Shown: positions 39,003 through 50,112, numbered from the stretch's first letter. The stretch: DNA of 64,000 bases from Tsuneonella sp. CC-YZS046 (GCF_035581365.1 NZ_CP141590.1:1550001-1614000); one strand, 5' to 3'. Notes: generated by a model from the letters alone, not told the origin. Numbers and translations are program-made.

Positions 39003-40367
39003 TCAGCGCAAGCGGCCCTTGAGTTTAGCCTTCTTGATAAGATCACCATATTGATGGGCCAACAGGTGAGACTGGATCTGGGTAATGGTGTCCACAGTCA
39101 CGTTCACGACGATCAGCAGGCTGGTACCGCCCAGGAAGAGCTGCACGCCCGTCTGCGCGATCATATATTCCGGAATGACGCAGACCAGGGTCAGATAGGC
39201 CGCGCCGATCACCGTGATGCGGGTGAGCACGTAGTCCAGATAGTCGGACGTGTTCTTGCCCGGACGGATGCCCGGAACGAACCCGCCGTTCTTCTTCAGA
39301 TTGTCGGCGGTTTCCTCGGGATTGAAGACGACCGCCGTATAGAAGAAGGTGAAGAAGATGATGCCCGCGGCATAGAGCGCCATATAGATCGGCTGGCCAT
39401 GCTGCAGATACTGGTTGAGCAGGACGATGAAGCTGCCCGTCGTGCTGTCCGGGCTGACCGAATTGCCCGCGAACTGGGTGATGGTCAGCGGCAGCAGCAG
39501 CAGCGAGCTGGCGAAGATCGGCGGAATGACGCCCGCGGTGTTGAGCTTGAGCGGCAAGTGGCTCCGATCCGCCTGCATCATGCCGCGCTGGCTCGCTCGC
39601 TTGGGATACTGGATCAGCACCCTGCGCTGCGCCCGCTCCATGAACGCAATGAAAAGGATCAGGCCGACGATCATGAGCACCAGGCCCACGATCACGAAAG
39701 TGCTGATCGAGCCGGAACGGCCGCCTTCGAAAAGATTGGCGATGAATGTCGGGAACTGGGCGACGATGCCGGCCATGATAATCAGCGACACGCCGTTGCC
39801 GATGCCCCGGCTGGTGATCTGCTCACCCAGCCAGAGGAGGAACATGGTGCCGCCGACAAGGCTTATCACCGCGCCGACGCGGAACATGTAGCCCGGCTGG
39901 ACCACGGCCTGCAGCCCGCTCTGCGCGCCATATGCCTCAAGCCCCGACGCCAGGAACCATCCCTGGACGATGGTGAGGAACACCGCGCCGTAGCGGGTAT
40001 ACTGGTTGAGCTTCTTGCGCCCGCTCTCGCCCTCTTTCTTGAGGGCCATCAGCGACGGATGCAGGGACGCCGCCAGCTGCACCACGATGGACGAGGTGAT
40101 ATAGGGCATCACGCCCAGCGCGATGAGGCTCATGCGCTCCAGGCTGCCGCCCGAAAACGCATTGAAGATATCGAGGATGCCGCCCCTGGTCTGGTTGTAG
40201 AGCGATTCCAGCACCAGCGGATTAACGCCAGGCAGCGGCACGAAGCTGAGGAAGCGGAAAATGATGAGCGCGCCCACCGTGAACCAGATGCGCTTCTTGA
40301 GCTCCGTAGCCTTGGAGAAATTGGCGAGACTCAGATTGCTCGCAAGATTGTCCGCGCGTGATGCCAT
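39003..40367 (-). CDS. secY: Protein translocase subunit SecY
   Basis: Core of the Sec channel, 454 aa, ten hydrophobic segments. Begins MASRADNLASNLSLANFSKA, then KRIWFTVGALIIFRFLSFVPLPGVNP for TM1 and plug entry, and has GIGNGVSLIIMAGIVAQFP and the cytoplasmic loop FNPEETADNLKKNGGFVPGIRPGKNTSDYLDYVLTR that touches ribosomes and SecA. It lies 120 bp after rplO, so a separate promoter or attenuator may exist. Confidence 0.98.
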   Translation of the reverse strand: MASRADNLASNLSLANFSKATELKKRIWFTVGALIIFRFLSFVPLPGVNPLVLESLYNQTRGGILDIFNAFSGGSLERMSLIALGVMPYITSSIVVQLAASLHPSLMALKKEGESGRKKLNQYTRYGAVFLTIVQGWFLASGLEAYGAQSGLQAVVQPGYMFRVGAVISLVGGTMFLLWLGEQITSRGIGNGVSLIIMAGIVAQFPTFIANLFEGGRSGSISTFVIVGLVLMIVGLILFIAFMERAQRRVLIQYPKRASQRGMMQADRSHLPLKLNTAGVIPPIFASSLLLLPLTITQFAGNSVSPDSTTGSFIVLLNQYLQHGQPIYMALYAAGIIFFTFFYTAVVFNPEETADNLKKNGGFVPGIRPGKNTSDYLDYVLTRITVIGAAYLTLVCVIPEYMIAQTGVQLFLGGTSLLIVVNVTVDTITQIQSHLLAHQYGDLIKKAKLKGRLR

Positions 40368-40487
40368 GGAAATAAACCAGCCTTGCTGAGGCCCCGACCC
40401 CGTTTGGACTGGCCTCGCCTATAGTGAGGCCTGCCATATAGCGATGGAGCGGGGATTCAAGAACCCCCGCCCGAAAACTCCGGGGAT

Positions 40488-40970
40488 TTATTCTGCCGCT
40501 TCAGCCTTCGCAGGCACAGTGACCTCGACCGAACCGCCAGCCTTCTCGACCGCGGCAACCGCGGACTTGCTGGCCCCGGCCACCTTGAAGCTGGCCTTGG
40601 CCTTCAGTTCACCCTTGGCGAGCAGACGAACGCCGTCCTTGCCGCCACGAGCCAGGCCCGCGGCCTGCAGTGCTTCATGGTCGATCAGCTTGCCGGCATC
40701 GAGCTTGCCCGCGTCGATGAACTTCTGGATCATGCCAAGGTTCACCTCGGCGTAGTCCTTGGCGAACGGATTGTTGAAGCCACGCTTCGGAATCCGCATG
40801 TGCAGCGGCATCTGGCCACCTTCGAAGCCATTGACGCTCACGCCCGAACGGGACTTGGCGCCCTTCTGGCCGCGGCCAGCGGTCTTGCCCTTGCCCGAAC
40901 CGATACCACGGCCCACACGCATGCGGCCCTTCCGGGCACCGGCATTATCCCGCAGATCATTGAGTTTCAT
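40488..40970 (-). CDS. rplO: 50S ribosomal protein L15
   Basis: 160 aa; [20 protein letters not shown] is the signature N-terminus followed by the Gly-rich [17 protein letters not shown]. The C-terminus ([16 protein letters not shown]) has a short acidic tail. Confidence 0.97.
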   Translation of the reverse strand: MKLNDLRDNAGARKGRMRVGRGIGSGKGKTAGRGQKGAKSRSGVSVNGFEGGQMPLHMRIPKRGFNNPFAKDYAEVNLGMIQKFIDAGKLDAGKLIDHEALQAAGLARGGKDGVRLLAKGELKAKASFKVAGASKSAVAAVEKAGGSVEVTVPAKAEAAE

Positions 40971-41044
40971 GATGTTGCACTCGCTTTCGCTTTAATTCGC
41001 GCTGAAAAGGAAGTGACGTCCCGTAAAACCGGACGCCACCGAAA

Positions 41045-41221
41045 TCAATCGAGAACCGCCACCATATGCGGCAGCTTCGCGATCGCGCCCCGCACTTCCG
41101 GGGTGTCCTCGACTTCCACGACCCGGTGCATCTTGCCGAGGCCAAGCCCCACCAGAATCTTCTTCTGGCTTTCCGGGCGACGGATCGGAGAGCCGATCTG
41201 CTTGATCTTGATCTTCGCCAT
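41045..41221 (-). CDS. rpmD: 50S ribosomal protein L30
   Basis: 58 aa; starts [20 protein letters not shown] and ends LPHMVAVLD. An upstream GTG at 41230 would add three residues, but it overlaps the rpsE stop and the ATG is the conserved start. Starts 5 bp after rpsE. Confidence 0.96.
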   Translation of the reverse strand: MAKIKIKQIGSPIRRPESQKKILVGLGLGKMHRVVEVEDTPEVRGAIAKLPHMVAVLD

Positions 41222-41226
41222 CGTAG

Positions 41227-41961
41227 TCACTCCACAATCGCGGCGGCTTCGGCTTCCGCCTCGACCTCGCTGGCGCCGCCACGGCCGAGCAGGTCGGCGA
41301 CCTTCTTGCCGCGCCGCTGCGCCACCGACCTCGGCGAGGTCTGGCTGACCAGCGCGTCGAAGGTGGCGCGGATCATGTTGTAGGGGTTGGAGGTGCCGAC
41401 CGACTTTGTCACCACATCCGCCACGCCCAGGCTTTCGAACACGGCGCGCATCGGGCCGCCCGCGATGATGCCCGTGCCGGCCGGAGCCGAACGGACATTG
41501 ACCTTGCCCGCGCCGAAACGGCCCTTGCCGTCATGATGCAGGGTGCGACCTTCCTTGAGCGGAACGCGAACCATCTTCTTCTTGGCCGAAGCAGTCGCCT
41601 TGGTGATCGCTTCCGGCACTTCGCGGGCCTTGCCATGGCCGAAGCCCACCCGGCCCTTGCCGTCGCCGACCACGACCAGCGCGGCGAAGCCGAAGCGCTT
41701 GCCGCCCTTCACGGTCTTGGAAACGCGGTTGATGTGGACGAGCTTCTCGATCAGCTCCTCGCCACCCTCTTCCTCGTTGCCGCCCCGTCCGCGACGGTCG
41801 TCGCGGCGCCCACGGCCACCGCGCTCGCCACGGTCGTCACGCCGGCCACGGCCGCGACCACGGCCCTCACGGGCCTCTTCCTGGGGAGCGGCGGCAATGC
41901 CAGCGGCTTCCGGAGCTTCGACCGCCGGGGTCTGTTCGATATTGTTTTCGTCAGCCATCAT
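41227..41961 (-). CDS. rpsE: 30S ribosomal protein S5 with RG-rich N-terminal extension
   Basis: Decoding-fidelity protein. The usual S5 core (about 165 aa) begins near [20 protein letters not shown], then [30 protein letters not shown] and [15 protein letters not shown]. About 70 extra residues precede it, including repeats of [12 protein letters not shown] and [12 protein letters not shown], and a short acidic tail [16 protein letters not shown] follows. Total 244 aa. The extension is a feature of Sphingomonadales S5 proteins as I recall; its function is unknown. The ATG overlaps the rplR stop. Confidence 0.97.
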   Translation of the reverse strand: MMADENNIEQTPAVEAPEAAGIAAAPQEEAREGRGRGRGRRDDRGERGGRGRRDDRRGRGGNEEEGGEELIEKLVHINRVSKTVKGGKRFGFAALVVVGDGKGRVGFGHGKAREVPEAITKATASAKKKMVRVPLKEGRTLHHDGKGRFGAGKVNVRSAPAGTGIIAGGPMRAVFESLGVADVVTKSVGTSNPYNMIRATFDALVSQTSPRSVAQRRGKKVADLLGRGGASEVEAEAEAAAIVE

Positions 41962-42305
41962 CAGAACTCCAGCCCGCCTTCGCGAGCGGCGTCAGCCAGC
42001 GCCTTCACGCGGCCATGGAACAGAAAGCCGCCGCGATCGAACACGACGGTGGTCACGCCCGCCTTCTTGGCAGCCTCGGCAATGTCCTTGCCTACCTGCA
42101 CGGCCGCATCGACATTCGCGCCGGTGGACTTGCCGCCCAGCGTGGACGCAGCGGCAAGGGTCCGCCCCTGCGCATCGTCGATGATCTGCGCATAGATATG
42201 CTTGCCCGAGCGGTGGACGGACAAACGCGGGCGCACACCGCCGCGAGCCTTCAACGCCGTGCGAACACGGCGCCGGCGACGTTCGAAAAGGGAAAGCTTG
42301 GCCAT
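41961..42305 (-). CDS. rplR: 50S ribosomal protein L18
   Basis: 114 aa; [38 protein letters not shown] is the 5S rRNA-binding part, and [31 protein letters not shown] closes it. Its stop shares a base with the S5 start. Confidence 0.97.
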   Translation of the reverse strand: MAKLSLFERRRRRVRTALKARGGVRPRLSVHRSGKHIYAQIIDDAQGRTLAAASTLGGKSTGANVDAAVQVGKDIAEAAKKAGVTTVVFDRGGFLFHGRVKALADAAREGGLEF

Positions 42306-42306
42306 C

Positions 42307-42840
42307 TTACTTCTTCTTCCCTTCCTTGCGGAAGATATACTCGCCGCGATACTTGATGCCCTTGCCCTTGTAAGGCTCGGGCTTGCGCCAGCGACGGATT
42401 TCCGCAGCGACCTGACCGACCTTCTGCTTGTCGATCCCGCTGATCTCGACGGTGGTGTTGTCCGGCGTCTTCACCTCAATGCCTTCCGGCACGGGAAAAT
42501 CGACATCATGGCTGTAACCGAGCTGCAGCTTCAGGGTCTTGCCCTGGGCATTGGCGCGATAACCGACGCCGGTGATCTCAAGGACCTTGGTGTAACCGTC
42601 CGTCACGCCCGTCACGAGGTTCTGCACCAGCGTGCGCTGCATGCCCCAGAAGGAGCGGGCGCGCTTGGTGTCGTTGGCGGGCTGCACCGAAATGCTGCCT
42701 TCGCCGATCTCGTAGGTCACGTCATCTGCGAGGCTCAGCGTGAGAGTGCCCTTCGGGCCTTTCACGGTGAGGGTTCCATCCGCGATATCGGCGGTGACGC
42801 CGCTCGGGATGGTAACCGGCTTTTTGCCGATGCGGCTCAT
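42307..42840 (-). CDS. rplF: 50S ribosomal protein L6
   Basis: 177 aa, two L6 domains; [15 protein letters not shown] at the start and [30 protein letters not shown] near the end are diagnostic. It contacts the GTPase-associated site. It overlaps rpsH by one base. Confidence 0.98.
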   Translation of the reverse strand: MSRIGKKPVTIPSGVTADIADGTLTVKGPKGTLTLSLADDVTYEIGEGSISVQPANDTKRARSFWGMQRTLVQNLVTGVTDGYTKVLEITGVGYRANAQGKTLKLQLGYSHDVDFPVPEGIEVKTPDNTTVEISGIDKQKVGQVAAEIRRWRKPEPYKGKGIKYRGEYIFRKEGKKK

Positions 42841-43235
42841 CAGAACACCTCCGCCAGCACTTCGCCGCCGACGTTGTGGGCGCGCGCTTCGGCATCCGAA
42901 AGCACGCCGCGCGGCGTCGACACGATGGTGATGCCCAGGCCGTTGCGCACGATCGGGAGCTCCTTGCTGCCCGAATAGACCCGACGGCCGGGCTTGGAGA
43001 CGCGAGCGACATGCTTGATCGCCGGCTCGCCTTCGAAATACTTCAGTTCGATCCGCAGCGTCTTGTGCTTGCCGGTCAGGTCTTCGCTGTAGCCGCGAAT
43101 GTAACCTTCGCGCTGGAGAACCTCGAGCACGTTGGCACGCAGCTTGGAAGCCGGCGTAAGGACGGAATCCTTCTTCGCCTGCTGGCCGTTGCGGATACGG
43201 GTGAGCATATCACCCAGGGGATCGGTCATCGCCAT
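42840..43235 (-). CDS. rpsH: 30S ribosomal protein S8
   Basis: 131 aa; [21 protein letters not shown] and the C-terminal [20 protein letters not shown] are the conserved 16S rRNA-binding segments. The ATG at 43235 or the one at 43229 (MTDPLGD) could start it. S8 commonly represses its own operon. Confidence 0.97.
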   Translation of the reverse strand: MAMTDPLGDMLTRIRNGQQAKKDSVLTPASKLRANVLEVLQREGYIRGYSEDLTGKHKTLRIELKYFEGEPAIKHVARVSKPGRRVYSGSKELPIVRNGLGITIVSTPRGVLSDAEARAHNVGGEVLAEVF

Positions 43236-43245
43236 GTAGAGATCC

Positions 43246-43551
43246 TTACCAGCTCGACTTGGTCACGCCCGGAATCAAGCCCTTGTTGGCGAGATCCCTA
43301 AGTTCGATACGGCAAAGCCCGAACTTGCGATAATAGGCACGCGGACGGCCGGTGGTGGTGCAGCGATTGCGCACCCGGGTCGGGTTAGCGTTGCGCGGGA
43401 TTTCCGCCAGCTTGAGGCGCGCGATCAGACGCTCGCTTTCATCGAGCGACTTGTCGTCCGCGATCGCCTTGAGCTTCGCGTACTTGCCCGCATACTTCTT
43501 CACAAGCTTCTTGCGACGCTCGTTCTTGTTGATGGAACTCAGTTTCGCCAT
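43246..43551 (-). CDS. rpsN: 30S ribosomal protein S14
   Basis: 101 aa, the long form without zinc fingers: no CxxC pair, and [25 protein letters not shown] in the C-terminal half. Located 10 bp after rpsH on the minus strand. Confidence 0.97.
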   Translation of the reverse strand: MAKLSSINKNERRKKLVKKYAGKYAKLKAIADDKSLDESERLIARLKLAEIPRNANPTRVRNRCTTTGRPRAYYRKFGLCRIELRDLANKGLIPGVTKSSW

Positions 43552-43578
43552 GGACTTAAGCTCTCTTCCTTCGGCGGC

Positions 43579-44157
43579 TCACGCCGCTTCCTTCTCTTCC
43601 TGCTCGGCAGGGAACGGGAAACCAAACAGGCGCAGCAATTCGCGGGCCTCTTCATCGGTCTTCGCGGTGGTGGTCACAATGATGTCCATCCCGCGAACCT
43701 TCTCGATCTTGTCGTAGCTGATCTCCGGAAAGATGATCTGCTCCTTGATGCCCATCGCATAATTGCCGCGACCGTCGAAGCTCTTCGGGTTCAAACCGCG
43801 GAAGTCGCGGATACGGGGCATGGCAATCGTGACCAGGCGATCGAGAAATTCATACATGCGCTCACGGCGCAGGGTGACCTTGCAGCCGATCGGCATGCCT
43901 TCACGCAGCTTGAACTGCGCGATCGACTTGCGAGCCTTGGTGATTACCGGCTTCTGGCCGGAAATCAGCTCCATTTCCTCGGCTGCGGTCTGGACCTTCT
44001 TCTTGTCCTGGCTGGCCTCGCCCACGCCCATGTTCAGCGTGATCTTTTCCAGCTTCGGAACTTCGAAGCGGTTGTTGTAACCGAACTTCTCGGTCATCGC
44101 CTTGACGATCTCGTCGTCATAGCGATGACGAAGGCGCGGAGTGTATTTGTCAGCCAT
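43579..44157 (-). CDS. rplE: 50S ribosomal protein L5
   Basis: 192 aa; 5S rRNA contact protein with [52 protein letters not shown] and the closing [18 protein letters not shown]. The C-terminus has a short KEAA tail. Overlaps rplX by 8 bp. Confidence 0.98.
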   Translation of the reverse strand: MADKYTPRLRHRYDDEIVKAMTEKFGYNNRFEVPKLEKITLNMGVGEASQDKKKVQTAAEEMELISGQKPVITKARKSIAQFKLREGMPIGCKVTLRRERMYEFLDRLVTIAMPRIRDFRGLNPKSFDGRGNYAMGIKEQIIFPEISYDKIEKVRGMDIIVTTTAKTDEEARELLRLFGFPFPAEQEEKEAA

Positions 44158-44470
44158 CGATCGTCTCCCCGGACTTCACGGCGACACGGGTCTTCCTGCC
44201 GTCCTTCACCTCGAACCGCACGCGGGTGGGCTTGCCGTCCTTGGGATCGGCCAGCGCGACCTTGGAGATCGCGAGCGGAGCGGGCGCGCGGTCGATGCCG
44301 CCCTGTGGATTGAGCTGGCTCGGCTTGCGGTGACGGGCGGCGATGTTCACGCCATCGACCACCACCTTGCCATCCTTGGGCAGCACCTGAACCACCGTCC
44401 CGGTGCGGCCCTTGTCCTTGCCGGACAGGACGACGACGCTGTCACCCTTCCTGATCTTCGCGGCAGCCAT
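44150..44470 (-). CDS. rplX: 50S ribosomal protein L24
   Basis: 106 aa starting [20 protein letters not shown], a KOW motif, with [14 protein letters not shown] after it. An apparent longer frame (to 44857) is antisense-like and is not used. The ATG overlaps the rplN stop. Confidence 0.96.
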   Translation of the reverse strand: MAAAKIRKGDSVVVLSGKDKGRTGTVVQVLPKDGKVVVDGVNIAARHRKPSQLNPQGGIDRAPAPLAISKVALADPKDGKPTRVRFEVKDGRKTRVAVKSGETIDG

Positions 44471-44838
44471 CACAGCACCTCCGGAGCGAGCGAGATGATC
44501 TTCATGAAGCCCTTGGAACGCAGCTCGCGAACCACCGGGCCGAAGATACGGGTGCCGATCGGCTCCTCGTTCTTGTTGACGAGAACCGCGGCATTGCTGT
44601 CGAAGCGGATGACGCTTCCGTCGGGACGGCGAACGTCCTTGCGGGTGCGCACGATAACCGCGCGGTGAACGTCGCCCTTCTTCACGCGAGCGCGGGGCTG
44701 CGCCTCCTTGACGGAGACGACGATCACGTCGCCGACGCCGGCGGTGCGGCGCTTGGAGCCGCCCAGCACCTTGATGCACTGGACGCGCTTCGCGCCGCTG
44801 TTGTCCGCGACGTCGAGGTTGGATTGCATCTGGATCAT
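44470..44838 (-). CDS. rplN: 50S ribosomal protein L14
   Basis: 122 aa; [27 protein letters not shown] is the invariant start and [33 protein letters not shown] the end. Sits at the subunit interface. Confidence 0.98.
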   Translation of the reverse strand: MIQMQSNLDVADNSGAKRVQCIKVLGGSKRRTAGVGDVIVVSVKEAQPRARVKKGDVHRAVIVRTRKDVRRPDGSVIRFDSNAAVLVNKNEEPIGTRIFGPVVRELRSKGFMKIISLAPEVL

Positions 44839-44906
44839 CGATCCGGTTCCTTCTCAATCGGCTTGCCGAAACCAGTCCGGCAGTTCCAAACTACTCGTGG
44901 CTATGC

Positions 44907-45176
44907 TCAGACGTCGGCTTCGACCGCCGTGCCCTTGCCAGCCTGCACGCGATCGATCACCCGCCAGGTCTTGGTCTTCGAAATCGGGCGGGTCTCCTCG
45001 ATCCGCACGGTTTCGCCGGCCTTGTAGGCGTTGTCCTCGTCGTGGGCATGATACTTCTTCGAGCGGCGGATGATCTTCCCGTAGAGCGGGTGCTTCACCT
45101 TCCGTTCGACCTTCACGGTCACGGTCTTGTCGGTCTTGTCGGAGACGACGGTCCCGATCAGGATACGTTTCGGCAT
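44907..45176 (-). CDS. rpsQ: 30S ribosomal protein S17
   Basis: 89 aa; OB-fold protein starting [21 protein letters not shown] with the [32 protein letters not shown] segment. It is 68 bp from rplN and 11 bp from rpmC. Confidence 0.97.
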   Translation of the reverse strand: MPKRILIGTVVSDKTDKTVTVKVERKVKHPLYGKIIRRSKKYHAHDEDNAYKAGETVRIEETRPISKTKTWRVIDRVQAGKGTAVEADV

Positions 45177-45187
45177 CGTTTCGCTCC

Positions 45188-45391
45188 TTAAGCCTTCGCG
45201 CGGGCGCGCTCGCCCTGCAGGGTCTTGATGCGGGCGATCTCGCGGCGGACCTCACGGATCCGGGCAGGACGCTCAAGCTGGTTGGTCGCGGCCTGGAAGC
45301 GCAGGTTGAACTGTTCCCGCTTCAGCTCGGACAGATCGGCCGTCAGCTGATCGTCGGTCCTGGCGCGCAGGTCTTCAGTGTTGGCCATCAT
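45188..45391 (-). CDS. rpmC: 50S ribosomal protein L29
   Basis: 67 aa helical hairpin; [34 protein letters not shown] and [20 protein letters not shown]. It lies at the tunnel exit next to L23. Overlaps rplP by 4 bp. Confidence 0.96.
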   Translation of the reverse strand: MMANTEDLRARTDDQLTADLSELKREQFNLRFQAATNQLERPARIREVRREIARIKTLQGERARAKA

Positions 45392-45822
45392 TCACCTCCC
45401 AGGTGCGAGGAGTCGCCGAGACGGGCAACCACCTTGGTCTTGATCGGCAGCTTCATCGCGGCGCGCTCGAACGCCACGGCAGCCAGCGGACCAGGCACGC
45501 CATCAAGCTCGAACAGGATGCGGCCCGGCTTCACGCGGGCGGCCCAGTATTCAATCGAGCCCTTGCCCTTGCCCTGACGGACTTCGGCGGGCTTCTTGGA
45601 AACCGGCACGTCCGGGAAAACGCGAATCCACAAGCGACCCTGGCGCTTGATATGGCGGGTGATGGCGCGGCGAGCAGCTTCGATCTGGCGCGCGGTGATG
45701 CGCTCCGGCTCCATCGCCTTCAGCCCATAGGAGCCGAAGTTCAGGCTGGTGCCACCCTTGGCATTGCCATGGATGCGGCCCTTGAAGGCCTTCCGGAACT
45801 TGGTTTTCTTCGGTTGCAGCAT
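45388..45822 (-). CDS. rplP: 50S ribosomal protein L16
   Basis: 144 aa; [30 protein letters not shown] is characteristic, as are [35 protein letters not shown] and [30 protein letters not shown]. Confidence 0.98.
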   Translation of the reverse strand: MLQPKKTKFRKAFKGRIHGNAKGGTSLNFGSYGLKAMEPERITARQIEAARRAITRHIKRQGRLWIRVFPDVPVSKKPAEVRQGKGKGSIEYWAARVKPGRILFELDGVPGPLAAVAFERAAMKLPIKTKVVARLGDSSHLGGE

Positions 45823-45848
45823 GATGCTTACTCTATCCTAGCCAATCC

Positions 45849-46544
45849 TCAGCGCGCGGGACGCACGCCGGAGGTCTGGGCTTCCATCATCAGGCGATCC
45901 TGAGCCATCGGGTCATGGCCGAGGATTTCGCCCTTGAAGATCCACACCTTGATGCCGATGATGCCATAGGCGGTCAGCGCCTCGGCCTCGGCATAGTCGA
46001 CATTGGCGCGCAGCGTATGCAGCGGCACGCGGCCTTCGCGATACCACTCGACGCGCGCGATTTCCGCGCCGCCCAGACGGCCGCCGCAGGTGATCTTGAT
46101 CCCCTCGGCGCCCAGACGCAGGGCGGATTGCACGGCGCGCTTCATCGCCCGGCGGAACGCCACGCGGCGAATGAGCTGATCGGCCACGCCCTGCGCGACG
46201 AGCTTGGCGTCGATCTCCGGCTTGCGGATCTCGACGATGTTCAGCTTCACCTCGCTCTCCGTCATTCTGGAGAGCTTCTGGCGCAGCTTCTCGATGTCGG
46301 CGCCCTTCTTGCCGATGATGACGCCCGGACGCGCGGCATAGATCGACACGCGGCACAGCTTGGCCGGGCGTTCGATCACCACCTTGGAGATCGCGGCCTG
46401 CGGAAGATTCTCGACGATATACTTGCGGATCTCGATATCTTCCTTGAGCAGCCGGCTGTAGTCGCGCCCTTCGGCGTACCAGCGGCTATCCCAGGTGCGG
46501 TTGATCTGCAGGCGCAGGCCGATCGGATTGCTCTTGTGACCCAT
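45849..46544 (-). CDS. rpsC: 30S ribosomal protein S3
   Basis: 231 aa with the KH domain ([15 protein letters not shown]) and the C-terminal [31 protein letters not shown]. Head protein, mRNA helicase role with S4 and S5. 3 bp from rplV. Confidence 0.98.
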   Translation of the reverse strand: MGHKSNPIGLRLQINRTWDSRWYAEGRDYSRLLKEDIEIRKYIVENLPQAAISKVVIERPAKLCRVSIYAARPGVIIGKKGADIEKLRQKLSRMTESEVKLNIVEIRKPEIDAKLVAQGVADQLIRRVAFRRAMKRAVQSALRLGAEGIKITCGGRLGGAEIARVEWYREGRVPLHTLRANVDYAEAEALTAYGIIGIKVWIFKGEILGHDPMAQDRLMMEAQTSGVRPAR

Positions 46545-46547
46545 CGA

Positions 46548-46925
46548 TCAGGCCTCCTCGACTTCGCGGACCACGATGCGCAGCCGGCTGAAAGGCTTCA
46601 GGATGCGCGTGGACTTGCCACGGCCGCGCGTGTGGAAACGCTTCATGGTGATCGACTTGCCGACACTGGCTTCTGCAACGACCAGCGCATCGACGTCGAG
46701 ATTGTGGTTGTTTTCCGCATTGGCGATCGCGGAGGCGAGAACCTTCTTCGCGTCCTGGGCCATCGCGCGCTTCGAGAAGGTCAGGATGTTCAACGCATCT
46801 TCGGCCTTCTTGCCACGGATCAGGGCAGCGACGAGATTCAGCTTCTGCGCCGAACCACGGATCGTGGTGCCGACCGCAAGCGCCTCGTTATCGGCGACGC
46901 GACGCGGAGCTTTCTGCTTGCTCAT
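46548..46925 (-). CDS. rplV: 50S ribosomal protein L22
   Basis: 125 aa; [40 protein letters not shown] leads to the beta-hairpin region [33 protein letters not shown] that lines the exit tunnel. Overlaps rpsS by one base. Confidence 0.97.
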   Translation of the reverse strand: MSKQKAPRRVADNEALAVGTTIRGSAQKLNLVAALIRGKKAEDALNILTFSKRAMAQDAKKVLASAIANAENNHNLDVDALVVAEASVGKSITMKRFHTRGRGKSTRILKPFSRLRIVVREVEEA

Positions 46926-47200
46926 CAGCGCTTACCCTTCTTGTCGGCGGCGTGGCCGGGGAAGTTGCGCGTCGGCGCGAACTCGCCCAGCTTGTGGCCG
47001 ACCATGTCTTCATTGACGGAGACCGGAATGAACTTCTGGCCGTTGTAGACACTGAACGTCAGGCCGACGAACTGCGGCAGGATCGTCGAACGGCGCGACC
47101 AGGTCTTGATCGGCGCGCGGCCACCCAAATCCTGAGCGTCTTCCGCCTTCTTGAGAAGGTGAAGGTCGACGAACGGGCCTTTCCAGACGGAACGAGCCAT
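46925..47200 (-). CDS. rpsS: 30S ribosomal protein S19
   Basis: 91 aa; [46 protein letters not shown] and [24 protein letters not shown] are typical. Head protein near the A-site finger. Confidence 0.98.
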   Translation of the reverse strand: MARSVWKGPFVDLHLLKKAEDAQDLGGRAPIKTWSRRSTILPQFVGLTFSVYNGQKFIPVSVNEDMVGHKLGEFAPTRNFPGHAADKKGKR

Positions 47201-47203
47201 GGC

Positions 47204-48040
47204 TTACCTCTTCTTCTTGGCGTGACGCGAACGGATGATCATCTTGTCCGTCTGCTTGTTGTTGCGAGTGCGGGCGCCCTTGGTCGGCTTGCCCCACGGC
47301 GTGACCGGATGGCGACCGCCGGAAGTCCGGCCTTCACCACCGCCATGCGGGTGATCGACCGGGTTCTTGGCGACACCGCGAGTAAGCGGACGACGGCCAA
47401 GCCAGCGATTGCGGCCCGCCTTGGCCAGCGTCTGGTTGGAATTGTCGGGGTTCGACACCGCGCCGACCGTGCCCATGCAATCGCCGCGCAGGTAGCGCTG
47501 CTCGCCCGAGTTCAGGCGAACGATCACCAGACCGCGGTCACGGCCGACGAGCTGGACGTAAGCACCGGCCGAGCGGGCGATCTGGCCGCCCTTGCCCGGC
47601 TTCATCTCGATATTGTGGCAGATCGTGCCGACCGGCATCTGCGACAGCAGCATCGCATTGCCCGGCTTCACGTCGACCTTTTCGCCCGCGACAACGGTGT
47701 CGCCGACGCCGAGGCGCTGCGGAGCCAGGATATAGGCCAGCTCACCGTCTTCATACTTCACCAGCGCGATGAACGCGGTGCGGTTGGGATCGTATTCGAT
47801 CCGCTCGACAGTGGCGGAAACATCCCACTTGCGACGCTTGAAGTCGATGTAGCGATACTTCTGCTTGTGGCCGCCCGCGATGCCGCGCGAGGTCACATGG
47901 CCCTTGTTGTTGCGGCCGCCCGTCTTGCGCTTGCCTTCGGTAAGCGCCTTGACCGGCTTGCCCTTCCAAAGGCCCGACTTGTCGACGAGGACCAGGCCGC
48001 GGCGCGCGGGGCTCGTCGGTTTGTAATTCTTCAGTGCCAT
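47204..48040 (-). CDS. rplB: 50S ribosomal protein L2
   Basis: 278 aa; conserved [20 protein letters not shown] start, [28 protein letters not shown] and the peptidyl-transferase segment [34 protein letters not shown]. Confidence 0.98.
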   Translation of the reverse strand: MALKNYKPTSPARRGLVLVDKSGLWKGKPVKALTEGKRKTGGRNNKGHVTSRGIAGGHKQKYRYIDFKRRKWDVSATVERIEYDPNRTAFIALVKYEDGELAYILAPQRLGVGDTVVAGEKVDVKPGNAMLLSQMPVGTICHNIEMKPGKGGQIARSAGAYVQLVGRDRGLVIVRLNSGEQRYLRGDCMGTVGAVSNPDNSNQTLAKAGRNRWLGRRPLTRGVAKNPVDHPHGGGEGRTSGGRHPVTPWGKPTKGARTRNNKQTDKMIIRSRHAKKKR

Positions 48041-48050
48041 CTTACGCGCC

Positions 48051-48359
48051 TCAGATACCGCTGGTGACGTCGATGGACTGGCCCTCGGCCAGCGTCACGA
48101 TCGCCTTCTTCACATCGCTGCGCTTGTAGGGCTTGCCCTTCCAGCGCTTCGCCTTGCCCTTCTGGACGATGGTGTTCACACCCGTCACCTTGACGTCGAA
48201 CAGCGCTTCCACCGCTTCCTTGATCTGCGGCTTGGTCGCATCGTCGGACACCTTGAACACGACCGCGTTATGCTCGGAGAGCAGGGTCGCCTTCTCGGTG
48301 ATGTGGGGAGCGAGGATCACGTCGTAGTGACGCACGTCCACTTCCTGAGTCTTAGCCAT
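48051..48359 (-). CDS. rplW: 50S ribosomal protein L23
   Basis: 102 aa starting [65 protein letters not shown] is the standard fold. Docking site for trigger factor and SRP. The ATG overlaps the rplD stop codon by 8 bp; the upstream frame extension is not conserved. Confidence 0.96.
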   Translation of the reverse strand: MAKTQEVDVRHYDVILAPHITEKATLLSEHNAVVFKVSDDATKPQIKEAVEALFDVKVTGVNTIVQKGKAKRWKGKPYKRSDVKKAIVTLAEGQSIDVTSGI

Positions 48360-48990
48360 TGAACCGCGCCTCCAGTTTTTCGACCGCAGCACGGGTCAGC
48401 ACCAGCGTGTCATGCTTGAGAATGTCGTAGACATTGGCGCCGACGGCCGGGAGCACGTTGATGTTGGGCAGATTGCCCGCCGCCCGGGCGAAACCTTCGT
48501 TCACGCCGTCGCCATCAATGACAAGAACCTTCTTGCCCCAGCCCGCCTTTGCAAGCTGGCCGGCCAGCGCCTTGGTCTTGGCGTCCTTCAGCTCGAGGCT
48601 GTCGACAACCACGAGGCCGTTCCCCGAGGAGTCTTGGGCCTTGGCGGAAAGCGCCATCTTGAGGCCCAGCGCGCGGATCTTCTTGTTGAGCGACTGGCCG
48701 AAATCACGGGCACGCGCACCGTGAGCCTTGCCGCCGCCGATGAAGATCGGCGCCTTGCGGTCACCGTGGCGGGCAGTGCCGCCGCCCTTCTGGCGGCCGA
48801 ACTTCTTGCCGGTGCGGGCAACATCGGAACGCTCGCGGGTCGGACGAGCCGGACCGCGACGGTTTTCGAGCTGCCAGGTGACGACGCGGTGCAGGATGTC
48901 GGTGCGCGGCTCCACGCCGAACACGGCATCCGACAATTCGATGTCGCCGGAGGCCTTACCGCCATCCAGGGTCTGTAGCTTGACCTTCAC
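48352..48990 (-). CDS. rplD: 50S ribosomal protein L4
   Basis: 212 aa; [48 protein letters not shown], with the tunnel loop [27 protein letters not shown]. In many bacteria L4 autoregulates the S10 operon. Confidence 0.97.
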   Translation of the reverse strand: MKVKLQTLDGGKASGDIELSDAVFGVEPRTDILHRVVTWQLENRRGPARPTRERSDVARTGKKFGRQKGGGTARHGDRKAPIFIGGGKAHGARARDFGQSLNKKIRALGLKMALSAKAQDSSGNGLVVVDSLELKDAKTKALAGQLAKAGWGKKVLVIDGDGVNEGFARAAGNLPNINVLPAVGANVYDILKHDTLVLTRAAVEKLEARFNG

Positions 48991-48993
48991 GAC

Positions 48994-49830
48994 TTAGCCC
49001 TCCTGGCCTTCATCGCCGGTGGCGGCGGAATTGTTTTCGGGAGCAGCCGCTTCGCCGCCAGCTTCCTGGGCCGGCGCCGCATCGACCGCGGTTTCGGCTT
49101 CGTTCACGACGACATCGGCGGGAGCGGCATCGTTCTCGGGAACACCATTGGCCTTCTCTAGGACCGCGCCGGGGAACGGCACGCCTTCGGGCAACGGCAG
49201 CTTCACGGCATCGCTGACCAGCAGCCAGGCATTCTTGGCGCCGGGAACCGAACCCTTCACGAAGATCAGGCCGCGATCGGCGTCCGTGCGCACGACCTCG
49301 AGGTTCTGCTGGGTGCGCTGGCGGTCACCCATGTGGCCGGCCATCTTCTTGTTCTTGAACACGCGGCCCGGGTCCTGGCGGTTGCCGGTCGAGCCGTGAG
49401 CGCGGTGCGAGATCGAGACACCATGGGTGGCGCGCATGCCGCCGAAGCCCCAGCGCTTCATCGCACCGGCGAAACCCTTGCCCTGGGTGTGGCCGGTGAT
49501 GTCCACCTTCTGGCCCGCCACGAAGTGATCGGCACTGATCGTCGCGCCGACGGGAAGCAGGGCCTCCTCGCTCTCGACGCGGAATTCAGCGACTTTCTGC
49601 TTCAGCGGAACCTGCGCCTTCGCGAAATGCTCGCGCTGCGGCTTGTTCACATTCTTCTGCTTCGCCTCACCCGAACCGACCTGCAGCGCGACATAGCCGT
49701 CACGCTCGGCGGTGCGGTGGGAAACAACCTGGCAATCTTCCAGCGCCAGGACGGTCACGGGAACGTGACGTCCATCCTCCTGGAACAAGCGGGTCATCCC
49801 GACTTTCTTGGCGATCACGCCAGTGCGCAT
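48994..49830 (-). CDS. rplC: 50S ribosomal protein L3 with acidic C-terminal tail
   Basis: 278 aa starting [23 protein letters not shown] at the ATG 49830 (an upstream frame is not conserved). The rRNA-binding core ends near [20 protein letters not shown]. Then an Ala/Glu-rich tail, [20 protein letters not shown] and following, makes it about 60 residues longer than the E. coli protein. [27 protein letters not shown] is the conserved peptidyl-transferase-facing loop. Confidence 0.97.
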   Translation of the reverse strand: MRTGVIAKKVGMTRLFQEDGRHVPVTVLALEDCQVVSHRTAERDGYVALQVGSGEAKQKNVNKPQREHFAKAQVPLKQKVAEFRVESEEALLPVGATISADHFVAGQKVDITGHTQGKGFAGAMKRWGFGGMRATHGVSISHRAHGSTGNRQDPGRVFKNKKMAGHMGDRQRTQQNLEVVRTDADRGLIFVKGSVPGAKNAWLLVSDAVKLPLPEGVPFPGAVLEKANGVPENDAAPADVVVNEAETAVDAAPAQEAGGEAAAPENNSAATGDEGQEG

Positions 49831-50112
49831 GATCCAAACTCCTAACAGAGGCCTGACGAGGACCATCCCCGAAAGGCGTGTTCAGCCCAAAATTTGAAGC
49901 GAGCCCCGTCCGGGCTGAACGCTGAAGAACGCAACGCGGCGCCATCAGCAAGACGGGGGACGCTTGCCCGGAAATATTCACCCCGCCACGCGGGAGAACT
50001 GCACCGGAGGTATCCCTATGTCTGCGGGCGGAAGCCTTGAAGCACCCTGCCCTGCCGCAATTGAATCGGGATGCGGAAAACCGTTGGCGGGCCCTTACAG
50101 CCCAACTGGCAT
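49831..50112. other. Intergenic region between rpsJ and rplC
   Basis: 282 bp with no plausible gene, unusually long within the S10 cluster, where these genes normally lie close together. It may hold a separate promoter or a leader for the rplC-led genes; no clear hairpin or attenuator was recognised by eye. Confidence 0.45.
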
